64,000 nucleotides of DNA from Verrucomicrobiaceae bacterium (GCA_027486585.1 JAIXOU010000055.1:1-64000), one strand, 5' to 3'. Shown: positions 30,227-39,480, numbered from the stretch's first letter. The notes: a model not told the origin generated them from the letters alone. Program-made: numbers and translations.

Positions 30227-31705
30227 TCATGACTCAGTCTTCCGCTTCAACTGCGGGAAGAGAACGACATCACGGATGCTTTCGGCACCGGTGAGCATCA
30301 TGATCAGGCGGTCAATACCAATGCCGATACCGCCAGCGGGAGGCATACCGTGCTCTAACGCGAGAAGGAATTCTTCGTCGATTTTTTGCGTCTCCTCACC
30401 AGCTTGATCGAGTAGGCGCTGACGCTGGACGATCGGGTCATTTAGCTCAGAATAACCCGGGCTAATTTCCTGTCCGTTAATGATCAGCTCATACACATCG
30501 ACGACGCTGTCATCGGCCACATTTTGCTTGGCCAGTGGGACGAGTTCCTTCGGCACATGAGTCACGAAGGTAGGGTTGAAGCTTTTTTCTTCGACGAGCT
30601 TCTCAAAAGCCTTTTGATCGAGTTCGTGATGCTCATCGCCGGCATGGATCTCATGCACGCCGAGGCTATGAGCACGCTCAACTTTGGCTTCCTTGCTAAG
30701 CGTGAACCAGTCCTCACCAGCTGCACCCTTAACGAGTTCACGATAGGAAACGCGCTTCCAGGGACGGGTGAGGTCGATGGTCTTGGTGACAGCACCTTCT
30801 TCGTCTTTATGCTCGATGATCAACCCGCCACAGAATTTCTCGGCGAGATGACAAATCATGTCTTCCACGAGATCGGCCATTTGCTCAAAATCAGCGTAAG
30901 CCCAGTAGGCCTCTAGCATGGTGAACTCAGGATTGTGACGGCGGCTGACGCCTTCATTGCGGAAATTGCGATTCAATTCAAAGACGCGATTGAAGCCGCC
31001 CACGAGCAGCCTTTTCAAATACAGCTCGGGGGCGATGCGTAGATACATTTTCTGATCTAAAGCATTAAAATGCGTCTCAAACGGACGAGCAGCAGCTCCT
31101 CCAGGAACGTCCTGCATCATCGGCGTCTCCACTTCCAAGAAATCGCGGCCATGCAGGTAATTGCGGATCTCCGCGACCATCTTGCTGCGAGTCACGAAGA
31201 TCTCACGACTGCGATCATTGGAGATGAGATCCAAATAGCGCTGGCGATACTTGATCTCGCGATCCGTAACTCCGTGCCATTTGTCCGGCAGTGGACGCAG
31301 CGCCTTGGATAGTGGCGTGAGCACCTTCACATGAATGGATGGCTCACCCTTTTTCGTCACAAAACTCTGGCCCGTGACGCCGACAAAGTCACCGATATCA
31401 ATCTGGTGAATGAACAGCGCGTAGTCTTCTTCGCTTACGTCGCTCTTGCTCAAGTAGCACTGAATGCGGCCCGTAATGTCGCCTATGTCAAAGAACGTAG
31501 CCTTTCCCATTTCACGACGGGAAAGAATACGACCAGCGACCCTGACGTCGATGCCCTCTACAAAGTTCTTTCTCAGCGTGCCCGGATCATGGGAAACCTC
31601 AAACTTGCCACCAAACGCCGCGATGCCCCGTTTCTGAAGCTCATCGAGCTTAGCGCGGCGGAATTGAAGGAGTTCAGATTCAGAATGTTCGGGGGCAGGT
31701 TGCAT
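30227..31705 (-). CDS. lysS: Lysyl-tRNA synthetase, class II
   Basis: The 492-residue cytoplasmic enzyme charges tRNA-Lys. It has an N-terminal OB-fold anticodon-binding domain (about 55-160, 'VAGRILSRREMGKATFFDI') and the class II catalytic core with motif 1 ('FLEVETPMMQ'), motif 2 ('RNFRNEGVSRRHNPEFTMLE') and motif 3 ('GIGIGIDRLIMMLT'). Length is slightly less than E. coli LysS (505). It is divergent from the PPK2 gene; the 135 nt between them must hold both promoters. Confidence 0.96.
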   Translation of the reverse strand: MQPAPEHSESELLQFRRAKLDELQKRGIAAFGGKFEVSHDPGTLRKNFVEGIDVRVAGRILSRREMGKATFFDIGDITGRIQCYLSKSDVSEEDYALFIHQIDIGDFVGVTGQSFVTKKGEPSIHVKVLTPLSKALRPLPDKWHGVTDREIKYRQRYLDLISNDRSREIFVTRSKMVAEIRNYLHGRDFLEVETPMMQDVPGGAAARPFETHFNALDQKMYLRIAPELYLKRLLVGGFNRVFELNRNFRNEGVSRRHNPEFTMLEAYWAYADFEQMADLVEDMICHLAEKFCGGLIIEHKDEEGAVTKTIDLTRPWKRVSYRELVKGAAGEDWFTLSKEAKVERAHSLGVHEIHAGDEHHELDQKAFEKLVEEKSFNPTFVTHVPKELVPLAKQNVADDSVVDVYELIINGQEISPGYSELNDPIVQRQRLLDQAGEETQKIDEEFLLALEHGMPPAGGIGIGIDRLIMMLTGAESIRDVVLFPQLKRKTES

Positions 31706-31840
31706 GATCAGACAATGAGTGGGGCGGAGTCTTTACTCAGCTAGCGCACTTTGCCAACTCAAACAGCACATCTTTAACATGCTCTGGAATTAAAACCGTG
31801 ATAGTCATCAGGATTCAGCTCCTCCAAGCCACCTCCCGAC

Positions 31841-32725
31841 ATGAAACTCAAAATCAATCTCGACGACTTCCGCGCCGACTCAGGCAAAGCCTTCCGCCTC
31901 AACAAGGCCAAGACCAAAGTGAAGAATGTCTATGATAACAGCGCTCATTATGAGACCCTGATTGCTCAGTTCCGGGTTGAGATCGATGACCTCCAACAAA
32001 AAATGTATGCTCAGGATCGCCAAGGTCTACTGCTTATCTTTCAGGCCATGGATGCTGCCGGCAAAGACAGCACCATCAAACATGTCATGAGTGGTGTGAA
32101 TACCCAGGGCGTCGAGTGCCATGCTTTTAAACGACCTACCGACGATGAACTGGACCGCGACTTCCTCTGGCGCACCACCCGAGTCATGCCCCCCCGCGGA
32201 CGCATTGGCATTTTTAACCGCAGCTATTATGAAGAAGTGCTCGTCTGCCGCGTGCACCCAGAGATCGTCACCAAGATCCAGCGACTACCGGCCAAGACGA
32301 CTAAAAACACCGACAAACTCTTTGCCGACCGCCTGAAGGACATTCGCAATTTCGAAGCCTACAGTGATCGCAATGGCATCCGCATCGTGAAGTTCTTTCT
32401 CAATGTCTCTAAAGAAGAGCAAAAGAAGCGCTTTCTGGCCCGCATCGACACACCCAGTAAAAATTGGAAATTCGAGGAAGGCGACGTCAAAGAGCGCGGC
32501 TACTGGAAAGACTACATGCGCGCCTATGAAGATGCCATTCAGACTACTGGCACCCCTGATTGCCCGTGGTATGTCGTGCCAGCCGATGATAAAAAGAACA
32601 TGCGCCTGATCGTCAGTGCCGCGATCCTGCATGAAATGCAGAGTATGAAACTGAAGTATCCCGAGCTGCCAGCCGAACAAAAAGCCGAACTTGCCGCCGC
32701 GAAAAAATTCCTCCTCGCGGAGTAA
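31841..32725 (+). CDS. PPK2-family polyphosphate kinase
   Basis: This 294-residue soluble enzyme belongs to the PPK2 family, which phosphorylates nucleoside mono- or diphosphates with polyphosphate. Walker A is 'FQAMDAAGKDSTIKHV' and Walker B 'IGIFNRSYYEEVLV', with the substrate loop 'GVNTQGVECHAFKRPT' and the lid-region Arg/Lys residues near 'RLKDIRNFE'. The N-terminal 'Y....L..DIEELQ' type helix and size resemble the class III group acting on AMP and ADP, but the class is a guess. The gene is the first of a plus-strand run and is 58 nt before the sigma factor gene. Confidence 0.9.
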   Translation: MKLKINLDDFRADSGKAFRLNKAKTKVKNVYDNSAHYETLIAQFRVEIDDLQQKMYAQDRQGLLLIFQAMDAAGKDSTIKHVMSGVNTQGVECHAFKRPTDDELDRDFLWRTTRVMPPRGRIGIFNRSYYEEVLVCRVHPEIVTKIQRLPAKTTKNTDKLFADRLKDIRNFEAYSDRNGIRIVKFFLNVSKEEQKKRFLARIDTPSKNWKFEEGDVKERGYWKDYMRAYEDAIQTTGTPDCPWYVVPADDKKNMRLIVSAAILHEMQSMKLKYPELPAEQKAELAAAKKFLLAE

Positions 32726-32783
32726 GATGACCATTTTCTCCTCTTGCCACGCTGAAAGCAAGTCATAGACTCGTCACCCACCC

Positions 32784-33458
32784 ATGGAGGACGACATCCC
32801 CAAAGACATCCCAGAAGACATCGTGAAGGAAGCCTCAGGCGGCATCCCGACGCGGAAGACCTTGATCGAGCGTCTAGACAACTGGTCAGATTGGTCGAGT
32901 TGGGATGAATTTTACCGCACCTACTCTGGATTTGTCTTTCACGTCGCCCGGAAATCAGGTCTCAGTGATGATGAATCCAACGACGTGGTGCAGGAGACCT
33001 TCATTGGGGTGGCTAAGAACCTGCAAAAGAAGAAATTTGATACCAGCCTGGGCTCTTTTAAATCCTTCCTGCTCAATCAGGCTCGCTGGCGTATTTTGGA
33101 TCAGTTTCGCCGACGGAAAAAACAGCAGAGCCGCGAAGCCAATCTGTATGCCGATGAGACAGACGAACGCCGCACCGCTCCCATCGACCGCTGTGAAGAC
33201 CCCAATGGCATGGCCCTGGAAAAGCTCTGGGACAAGGAATGGCATGACAAGGTCATGGACATCGCCCTGCGCCGAGTACGTGCGCTGGTCTCTCCACGGC
33301 AATTTCAGATCTTCTCATGTTATGTGCTGAAGGGCTGGTCCCCGGAGCGTGTGAAAAAAGAGCTTGGTGTTAATGCAGCCCAAGTTTACCTAGCGAAGCA
33401 CCGCGTTGGTCGCATCCTAAAAAAAGAAGCCGCCAAACTTGCAGAAGAGGATCAATGA
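32784..33458 (+). CDS. RNA polymerase sigma-70 family factor (ECF-like)
   Basis: A 224-residue protein with region 2 at about 40-115 ('DEFYRTYSGFVFHVARKSGL', 'DDVVQETF'-like 'SNDVVQETFIGVAKNLQK', 'FKSFLLNQARWRILDQFRRR') and region 4 at about 155-215 ('RVRALVSPRQFQIFSCYVLK', HTH 'VNAAQVYLAKHRVGRIL'). It has no region 1.1 or 3, as in ECF factors. The gap between regions 2 and 4 is longer than usual, as in planctomycete/verrucomicrobial ECF groups. No anti-sigma gene is adjacent, so the control is unknown. The next gene, 112 nt on, encodes an AP2-like DNA-binding candidate. Confidence 0.88.
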   Translation: MEDDIPKDIPEDIVKEASGGIPTRKTLIERLDNWSDWSSWDEFYRTYSGFVFHVARKSGLSDDESNDVVQETFIGVAKNLQKKKFDTSLGSFKSFLLNQARWRILDQFRRRKKQQSREANLYADETDERRTAPIDRCEDPNGMALEKLWDKEWHDKVMDIALRRVRALVSPRQFQIFSCYVLKGWSPERVKKELGVNAAQVYLAKHRVGRILKKEAAKLAEEDQ

Positions 33459-33570
33459 ACAGTCTGAGAAAATGAGTGTCTCATAGAGTGTTGAAAGCGT
33501 ACCACACTTAAAGGTTGCGCGAGAACTCAACACCGTCACCTTCATGCCCCCCATTTTTTAACCCCCAACT

Positions 33571-34191
33571 ATGCGCCGCCGATCCAACCCCCTGTCAGAA
33601 CGCAATATCAAGCGTATCGATACCCGCCCAGAAGCCACTAAACAAACACACGGCTTCCAAGTCTGCATTTCCCGCAATGGCTCTCTGCACACCAAGCATT
33701 TTTCTGACAGCCTCTTTGGTGGCGTCAAAGGCTCCCTGAAAAAAGCCCGTGCTTATCGTGATGAAATGCTGGCAGACATGCCACCGCTAGAGGCCAGCCG
33801 GATCGCCCATGCATCCAACGCCAAAAACAAAAGTGGCCATGTCGGCATCTCCTACCGCAAATACAAGACCACCAAAGGCAAGACTACCCGCCTAATCGCC
33901 GTTTCTGTGCGCGCCGAGAAAGGCAAAACTCTCTCTCGCGTTTATCGCTACACCAAGGAAACGAAAGAGGCTGTGCTGCAAGAAGCCATCGCGTTCCGCG
34001 AAGACTTGCTTAACGAGCGCCTCAAACGCGAAGGTGGCGTCGCCGGCATCGTGAAGGCCAAAGCACCTCTGGCCGTAAAAAAAACCGCCCTAGCCAAAAA
34101 AGGTGCTAAAACCGCTAGTAAGCCGGCCGCTAAAAAAGCAGCAAAGCCAGCCGCTAAGAAGGCTACCAAAAAAGCCAAAGGTCGCAAATAA
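33571..34191 (+). CDS. AP2-like domain protein with histone-H1-like basic tail
   Basis: The 206-residue protein is strongly basic. Two related modules are visible: residues 27-70 ('GFQVCISRNGSLHTKHFSDS' followed by a helix 'SLKKARAYRDEML') and 87-150 ('KSGHVGISYRKYKTTKGKTT', 'AVSVRAEKGKTLSRVYRY', helix 'AVLQEAIAFREDLLNE'). The three-strand plus helix layout and 'SG..GISY' start match bacterial AP2-like DNA-binding domains. Residues 162-206 are a Lys/Ala/Pro-rich tail with AAKKA repeats, like histone H1 or HU tails. A chromatin-like DNA-binding role is inference. It is followed by an intrinsic terminator. Confidence 0.75.
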   Translation: MRRRSNPLSERNIKRIDTRPEATKQTHGFQVCISRNGSLHTKHFSDSLFGGVKGSLKKARAYRDEMLADMPPLEASRIAHASNAKNKSGHVGISYRKYKTTKGKTTRLIAVSVRAEKGKTLSRVYRYTKETKEAVLQEAIAFREDLLNERLKREGGVAGIVKAKAPLAVKKTALAKKGAKTASKPAAKKAAKPAAKKATKKAKGRK

Positions 34192-34203
34192 TTCAGACGA
34201 ATC

Positions 34204-34239
34204 TGCGGCTTCATGGCACCACCGTGAAGCCGCATTTTT
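34204..34239 (+). terminator. Intrinsic terminator after the AP2-like gene
   Basis: TGCGGCTTCA (34204-34213) pairs perfectly with TGAAGCCGCA (34225-34234), and the stem can extend inward by three pairs including one G-U. Five T follow at 34235-34239. It starts 12 nt after the stop codon. Confidence 0.9.
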
Positions 34240-34364
34240 GCGAAAACGACGGATCGGCAAGACTGCTAGCTCCACCTTTATTCAGCCCCCAGATGGCATA
34301 ACGGCTTTATTTCCCGTTGCACCCCCCGCGCAGCGTGCCATTTTCGCGGCCCTTTTCCCCTCCC

Positions 34365-35591
34365 ATGGCCCTCATTGTCCAGAAGTTTGGCGGCACGTCC
34401 GTCGGTAGCCCAGAGCGCATTCGCAACTGCGCGCGTCGCATCTTAGAAACGCAGCGCGCTGGACACCAAGTCGTGGCTGTCGTCTCCGCCATGTCTGGCG
34501 TGACTGACAATCTCATCAAACTGGCCAAAGACGTCTCCCCTGAGCAAGAGCCAAGCGAACGTGAGATGGACGTCCTGCTTTCAACAGGAGAGCAGACCAC
34601 CATCGCCCTCACCGCCATGGCCATCAATGCCCTCGGCGGCAAAGCGGTCTCCCTCACTGGAGCACAGGCCGGCATTTCCACCGACCGCGTCCACACCAAA
34701 GCCCGCATCGTCAATATCACGCCAGACGCTGTGCATAAGATGCTGGATGAAGGCAACATCATCATGCTGGCTGGCTTCCAAGGTGAAACCGCTAGTGGCG
34801 AGATCACCACATTGGGACGCGGCGGTAGCGACCTCACCGCCATCGCCATGGCCGCGGCCATCAAAGCTGATCTTTGCCAGATCTACACTGACGTCGATGG
34901 CGTCTATACCTGCGATCCACGCGTGGTCAAAAATGCCACCAAGATCCAAGAAATCAGCTATGAAGAAATGCTGGAGATGGCCAGCAGCGGCAGCAAAGTC
35001 ATGCAGAGCCGTAGTGTTGAATTTGCCAAAAAGTTTGGCGTCCGTTTTGAAGTCCGTAGCAGCCTGAACAATAACCCTGGAACCCTCGTGAAAGAAGAAA
35101 CCCCTGGAATGGAATCCGTCGTCGTGCGCGGCGTCAGCCTCGAACGCAATCAGGCCAAGATCACCATTGATGACGTGCCTGACCGCCCCGGCATCTCCTC
35201 AGCCATCTTTGGAGCCATCGCCAGCGCCAATGTCATCGTGGACATGATCGTCCAAAACGTCAGCTTTGATGGCGAAACAGACATCTCCTTCACCCTCAGC
35301 GCTGCCGATCTGCCAAAAGCCGAAGCTGCACTCAAAGCCATCCTGCCAGAACTCGGCGGAGAAGTCGCCCTGCGAGCCGAGAGCGGCATCGCCAAACTCA
35401 GCGTTGTCGGCATTGGTATGAGAAGCCATAGCGGAGTCGCCGCCAAGATGTTTAAAGCCTTAGCCGACGTCAGCGTCAACATCCTCATGATCTCCACCAG
35501 CGAGATCAAGACCGCCGTCATCGTCAAAGAAGCCGACATCGAAACTGCCGCCAAAGCAGTGCACACGGCCTTTGGGTTGGATGCCGCATAA
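34365..35591 (+). CDS. lysC: Aspartate kinase (lysine-sensitive type, alpha2beta2-like)
   Basis: The 408-residue cytoplasmic enzyme phosphorylates aspartate in the first step toward lysine, threonine, methionine and diaminopimelate. The amino acid kinase domain begins 'ALIVQKFGGTSVGSPERI' and includes 'VVSAMSGVTDNL' and 'TTLGRGGSDLTA'. Two ACT domains occupy about 265-408 ('NQAKITIDDVPDRPGISSAI' and 'AKLSVVGIGMRSHSGVAAKM'), implying allosteric feedback. The start at 34365 gives the standard N-terminus; a longer ORF from 34317 reads through a C/T-rich leader. No lysine riboswitch was recognised. It is monocistronic, between two terminator-like hairpins. Confidence 0.95.
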   Translation: MALIVQKFGGTSVGSPERIRNCARRILETQRAGHQVVAVVSAMSGVTDNLIKLAKDVSPEQEPSEREMDVLLSTGEQTTIALTAMAINALGGKAVSLTGAQAGISTDRVHTKARIVNITPDAVHKMLDEGNIIMLAGFQGETASGEITTLGRGGSDLTAIAMAAAIKADLCQIYTDVDGVYTCDPRVVKNATKIQEISYEEMLEMASSGSKVMQSRSVEFAKKFGVRFEVRSSLNNNPGTLVKEETPGMESVVVRGVSLERNQAKITIDDVPDRPGISSAIFGAIASANVIVDMIVQNVSFDGETDISFTLSAADLPKAEAALKAILPELGGEVALRAESGIAKLSVVGIGMRSHSGVAAKMFKALADVSVNILMISTSEIKTAVIVKEADIETAAKAVHTAFGLDAA

Positions 35592-35616
35592 AAGTGTTGC
35601 TAACCTTTAATTGAGA

Positions 35617-35655
35617 GGCCCGCAAAGAAGTTGCTTTCAACTTCTTTCGAAGGCC
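35617..35655 (+). terminator. Hairpin after lysC, possible terminator
   Basis: AAAGAAGTTG (35624-35633) pairs perfectly with CAACTTCTTT (35638-35647) around a 4-nt loop; flanking GGCC copies (35617-35620 and 35652-35655) could add an outer stem. There is no long T run, so termination is possible but not certain. Confidence 0.6.
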
Positions 35656-35789
35656 GTGCTAGTTGTCACCGATTGAGCATCTAAATGCCAGTTGGGAATC
35701 GACTAAAAATGAGCAGCCATGCATCATGGACTTAAATTTGGCGTTTATTCAGTGTCCAAAAAGCGCACTCTGGCGCCTTTCCTTTCTGC

Positions 35790-38700
35790 ATGAACGCTCC
35801 GTTACTTTCACGACTGCTTTTGATCACTGCCCTACTGACCACAGTCGGACAGGCTGCGCCGAGCCCTGAGGCGATCAAGTTTTTCGAAAGTAAAATCCGC
35901 CCGATCCTGGTGGAAAGCTGCCAGGAATGCCACGCGGAGAAAAAGCACAAAGGAGAGCTGCGTGTCGATAATCTGCCCTACCTCCTGCAAGGCGGTCATA
36001 CGGGGCCTGCGGTAGTGCCGCATAAACCGGAGGAGTCTGTTCTCATCCATGCCGTCAGCTACTCTGACCCCGACATGGAAATGCCACCAGACGGTAAACT
36101 GCCGGACGATCAGATCGCTGCCTTGAAGCAATGGATTCTCATGGGCGCTCCATGGCCAGAGGCGGAGGTTGCCGCTGCCAAAATGGGTCGCCGCCCAGGC
36201 GATATCACGGACGAAGACCGGAAATGGTGGTCCTTTCAACCTGTGAGCAATCCACCTGTTCCCAAAACCGGGGCTCACCACTCAGTGGATGCTTTCATCC
36301 GAACGGAGCTAACCAAAAACAAGCTGCAAACCAGCCCCGAAGCCACTCCGCATGAACTGATCCGGCGCTTAACCTTCGATCTCCATGGCTTACCGCCGGA
36401 GCCAAGTGTCGTGGATCAATTTGTCCAAGAATACAACGCTGCCAAAGCACAGGATAAGCTGGATCAAACCCCAAGCTCACAAACCCATGCCGATGGGGTC
36501 TTTGCCAGCTGGGTGGATAAGCTACTGGCCAGCCCGCATTACGGTGAGCGCTGGGCACAGCATTGGCTGGATCTCACCCGCTATGCTGAGAGCGAAGGCT
36601 ACAGACTCGATTCCTACCGCCCCAATGTCTGGCCTTATCGCGACTACGTGATCCAGTCGCTCAATGACGACAAGCCCTACGACCAATTTGTGCGTGAGCA
36701 ATTGGCTGGAGATGAGATCGCCCCAAATGATCCAAAAACCGTCATCGCCACAGCTTTTCTGCGCCACACGATCTACGAGTATAACCAGCGCGATGTCGAG
36801 ACCCAGTGGCGGAACATTTTAAACGAAGTCACCGACGTCACGGCAGACGTCTTCCTTGGCATGAGCGTCCAATGCGCGCAGTGTCACGATCACAAATTCG
36901 ATCCCATCCTGCAAAAGGACTACTACCGGCTGCAATCCTTCCTGGCCAACATCACCTGGCCAGAGGACAAAAAGCTGGCCACACCAGCGGAAATCAAAGC
37001 GCATGACGATCAGATGAAAATCTGGCTAGCCGCCACCGTGGAACCAAGAGCCATCATCGACCGAATCATTGAGCCTCGAATTGAGAAAGCGCAGACACAC
37101 GCCATGGAGATCTTCCCTGAAGAAGTGGTGGCCATGTGGAAGAAGCCCAAAGAACAGCGGACACCGTATGAAGAACAGATCGTGCAACTAGCCTGGCGTC
37201 AGGCCGAGTATGAGCGCTATCGCTTTAAGACTGACAAGATCAAAGATCCCGAAGCCACCCAGCTCAAAGACGCACAAATCAAACTGGCTGAATTTGATCA
37301 CCTCAAACCAGCATCACTGCTTACCGCCTATGCCATTGGTGAGACCGGCCCCAAAGCACGAGATGCCACCTTTAAGACTCGCAAATCAGGTCAAACAGAG
37401 GCCAAACCCGGCTTTCTCACCATTCTCGATCCCACAGACGCCACGATCCCGGAACCCAAGCCCGGCATGACCACAAGTGGACGCCGCACCGTGCTGGCCA
37501 ACTGGCTCACCCGCCCAGAAAACCCCCTCACCACTCGCGTCATTGTGAACCGCCTCTGGCAATATCACTTTGGCCGAGGCATCGTCGCCACGCCGAGCGA
37601 CTACGGCCATCTGGGAGAAAAACCCACTCATCCAGAACTACTCGACTGGTTGACCACCCAGTTCATTCAGGGCGGATGGAAGATGAAACCGCTGCATAAA
37701 CTCATCCTTACCAGCGCCGCCTACCGCCAAAGCGCCTTGGTTTCTCAGCCGTCGGCCATGCAGACCGATCCAGAAAACAAACTTCTCTGGCGCTTCCCAC
37801 CACGCCGCCTGGATGCCGAGCAGTCGCGCGATGCTATCCTAGCCGCTTCTGGCGAACTGGATTCCACCATCGGTGGCGAAGGCGTCGAAGCTGCTAAACC
37901 GCGCCGCAGCATCTACACGCGAAAAATGCGCAATACGCAGGATGCCTTCTTGCAGAGTCTCGATGCCCCACCCGGCTTTGCCAGTGTCCCCACACGTGAC
38001 GCCACCACCACCGCCACCCAGAGTCTACTCATGATCAATGGCGACTGGCCGCTGGAACGATCGGCTGCCATGGCATCCCGCCTCATCGCCAGCAAGCCAG
38101 CCAACGACGCCCAGATCATCGAACTAGCCTACGATCTGACCTTCTCAAGAAATCCCACGCCCAAGGAAAAATCCGCCGCATTGAGCTTCCTCAGCACGCA
38201 GCGCGCCCGCTTGAAAAAGGAATTACCAGCGCAGCCACCGCTTGTTCCAGCCTTAACAGACGCCAAAACCCACTTGGGTTCCACCGCTGCATCCAAGACA
38301 GTCAAAACACTCTGGATGCAACCCGGAACGCCAAATGAAAAACTCCAAGTCAAAAACATCACCCAGATTGAAGGTGAGAAGTTTTCCATCGAGGCCGTCG
38401 TGAACCTTAACAGCCTGTATCCCAATGGTTCTGTGCGCACCATCGCATCACGTTGGGACAACGACAAAGCCTCGGCAGGCTGGGCACTCGGCGTCACGAG
38501 TGAGAAATCCGCCCACAAGCCTAACAACCTCATCGTCCAACTCGTCGGCGAAGACTTTCAACGCAGCCTAGTTTATGAAGTCGTCCCTAGCGGACTGCGC
38601 GTCCCCTTAAACAAGCCCTATTATGTGGCTGTAGAGATCAGCAATGAACCCGCTGAAGGCCAAAAATTTGGCGGCACCGTTACCTTTTACCTGCGTGACC

Positions 38701-39083
38701 TCAGCGATCCCGCTGCACCCATGCAGACCGTCACCGTCCCACACCAAATCTGCGGCAATTATGTCAATCCATCGCGGACTCTTTACATCGGCGGCCGTGA
38801 AAAAGACAAAGCCAGTCTCTGGCACGGCGCCATCGCCCGCGTCATGCTTCACCAAGGCTCCCTTGAGGCAGGACAACTCATGACCTGGACCGGCATGAAT
38901 AATCCCACCTGTTTACTTGATCTGAATGCCGACAGCGCCACTGAGATGCTAAAAACCGCCTGGAAATGGGAAACCAGCGCTCCTATCACCACCCCCAAAG
39001 GCAAAAGTGATCCCAACCGTGAGGCCATCACCGACCTCTGCCACGTCCTGCTTAATGCGAACGAGTTCTTCTATCTTCAGTAA
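35790..39083 (+). CDS. PSCyt1-DUF1549-DUF1553 protein with LamG-like insertion
   Basis: The 1,097-residue exported protein has a signal peptide (LLLITALLTTVGQAAP). A planctomycete-type cytochrome c domain follows with CQECH at Cys44-His48. The DUF1549 domain (about 160-365) includes 'ASPHYGERWAQHWLDLTRYA' and the family's second CXXCH in 'VQCAQCHDHKFDPI'. The DUF1553 domain has 'LANWLTRPENPLTTRVIVNR', 'GEKPTHPELLDWL' and the C-terminal 'LCHVLLNANEFFYLQ'. Between about 840 and 1060 a LamG/concanavalin-like beta-sandwich interrupts DUF1553. These proteins are abundant in Planctomycetes and Verrucomicrobia and usually sit beside a DUF1501 gene, often in polysaccharide-use clusters. No DUF1501 gene follows here. 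The precise function is unknown. Confidence 0.9.
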   Translation: MNAPLLSRLLLITALLTTVGQAAPSPEAIKFFESKIRPILVESCQECHAEKKHKGELRVDNLPYLLQGGHTGPAVVPHKPEESVLIHAVSYSDPDMEMPPDGKLPDDQIAALKQWILMGAPWPEAEVAAAKMGRRPGDITDEDRKWWSFQPVSNPPVPKTGAHHSVDAFIRTELTKNKLQTSPEATPHELIRRLTFDLHGLPPEPSVVDQFVQEYNAAKAQDKLDQTPSSQTHADGVFASWVDKLLASPHYGERWAQHWLDLTRYAESEGYRLDSYRPNVWPYRDYVIQSLNDDKPYDQFVREQLAGDEIAPNDPKTVIATAFLRHTIYEYNQRDVETQWRNILNEVTDVTADVFLGMSVQCAQCHDHKFDPILQKDYYRLQSFLANITWPEDKKLATPAEIKAHDDQMKIWLAATVEPRAIIDRIIEPRIEKAQTHAMEIFPEEVVAMWKKPKEQRTPYEEQIVQLAWRQAEYERYRFKTDKIKDPEATQLKDAQIKLAEFDHLKPASLLTAYAIGETGPKARDATFKTRKSGQTEAKPGFLTILDPTDATIPEPKPGMTTSGRRTVLANWLTRPENPLTTRVIVNRLWQYHFGRGIVATPSDYGHLGEKPTHPELLDWLTTQFIQGGWKMKPLHKLILTSAAYRQSALVSQPSAMQTDPENKLLWRFPPRRLDAEQSRDAILAASGELDSTIGGEGVEAAKPRRSIYTRKMRNTQDAFLQSLDAPPGFASVPTRDATTTATQSLLMINGDWPLERSAAMASRLIASKPANDAQIIELAYDLTFSRNPTPKEKSAALSFLSTQRARLKKELPAQPPLVPALTDAKTHLGSTAASKTVKTLWMQPGTPNEKLQVKNITQIEGEKFSIEAVVNLNSLYPNGSVRTIASRWDNDKASAGWALGVTSEKSAHKPNNLIVQLVGEDFQRSLVYEVVPSGLRVPLNKPYYVAVEISNEPAEGQKFGGTVTFYLRDLSDPAAPMQTVTVPHQICGNYVNPSRTLYIGGREKDKASLWHGAIARVMLHQGSLEAGQLMTWTGMNNPTCLLDLNADSATEMLKTAWKWETSAPITTPKGKSDPNREAITDLCHVLLNANEFFYLQ

Positions 39084-39113
39084 GTGATTTGGAAATAAGC
39101 GCCCCCCAACAGA

Positions 39114-39131
39114 TTCACCAATCATGGTGAA
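39114..39131 (+). repeat. Inverted repeat after the PSCyt/DUF1553 gene
   Basis: TTCACCA (39114-39120) and TGGTGAA (39125-39131) form a perfect 7-bp stem with loop ATCA. No T run follows, so it may be an RNA-stabilising hairpin or a weak terminator. Confidence 0.55.
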
Positions 39132-39398
39132 GAAGAGTTCAAGTCGGAGCGCTGACTAATCGGGCTCCGTTTGCGCTTTGAGTTAAATCATTTGCTGATA
39201 GAGGCGCAGGGGTCTTGCTCGAAGCATTCTTCATTTGTCGCAGGTTTGCCATCACCTGGCGTTTATGCTTTTTCTTTTCCCAAATAAAAAGATAAAACGC
39301 TTTTTTTGGCCGTGAGGTCAAAAATGAGTCAATAAGCTAAGAGGCTGGTTTTCAAGCTTTTCACCCTAATCCAAAAGCCCCCGGCACGCGCTGTCATT

Positions 39399-39421
39399 CC
39401 TTACATTACCAAATGGTAAGG
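39399..39421. repeat. Inverted repeat, possible operator
   Basis: CCTTAC (39399-39404) and GTAAGG (39416-39421) are inverted copies; an alternative tighter pairing is TTACC (39406-39410) with GGTAA (39415-39419) around AAAT. It lies about 65 nt before the small exported protein's start. Confidence 0.4.
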
Positions 39422-39461
39422 TGTCGTTATCGGCTCACTTTGATAGCATTTATTTAATTCC

Positions 39462-39480
39462 AAATTAAATCGCTCTGACC
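39462..39480. promoter_or_regulatory. A+T-rich palindrome before the small exported protein gene
   Basis: ATTTAATT (39462-39469) and AATTAAAT (39473-39480) are perfect inverted 8-bp arms with a 3-nt spacer, ending 3 nt before the ATG at 39484. The position suits an operator or a translation-control hairpin. Confidence 0.45.

Noticed and set aside
34192-34364. Possible lysine riboswitch before lysC.
   Set aside because: The region holds the terminator of the preceding gene and a short C/T-rich leader; none of the conserved lysine-riboswitch elements was recognised.
39139-39321. Minus-strand ORF of 60 codons in the intergenic region before the small exported protein.
   Set aside because: Lys-rich product without recognisable features, no convincing start context, and it sits among inverted repeats; too weak to call.
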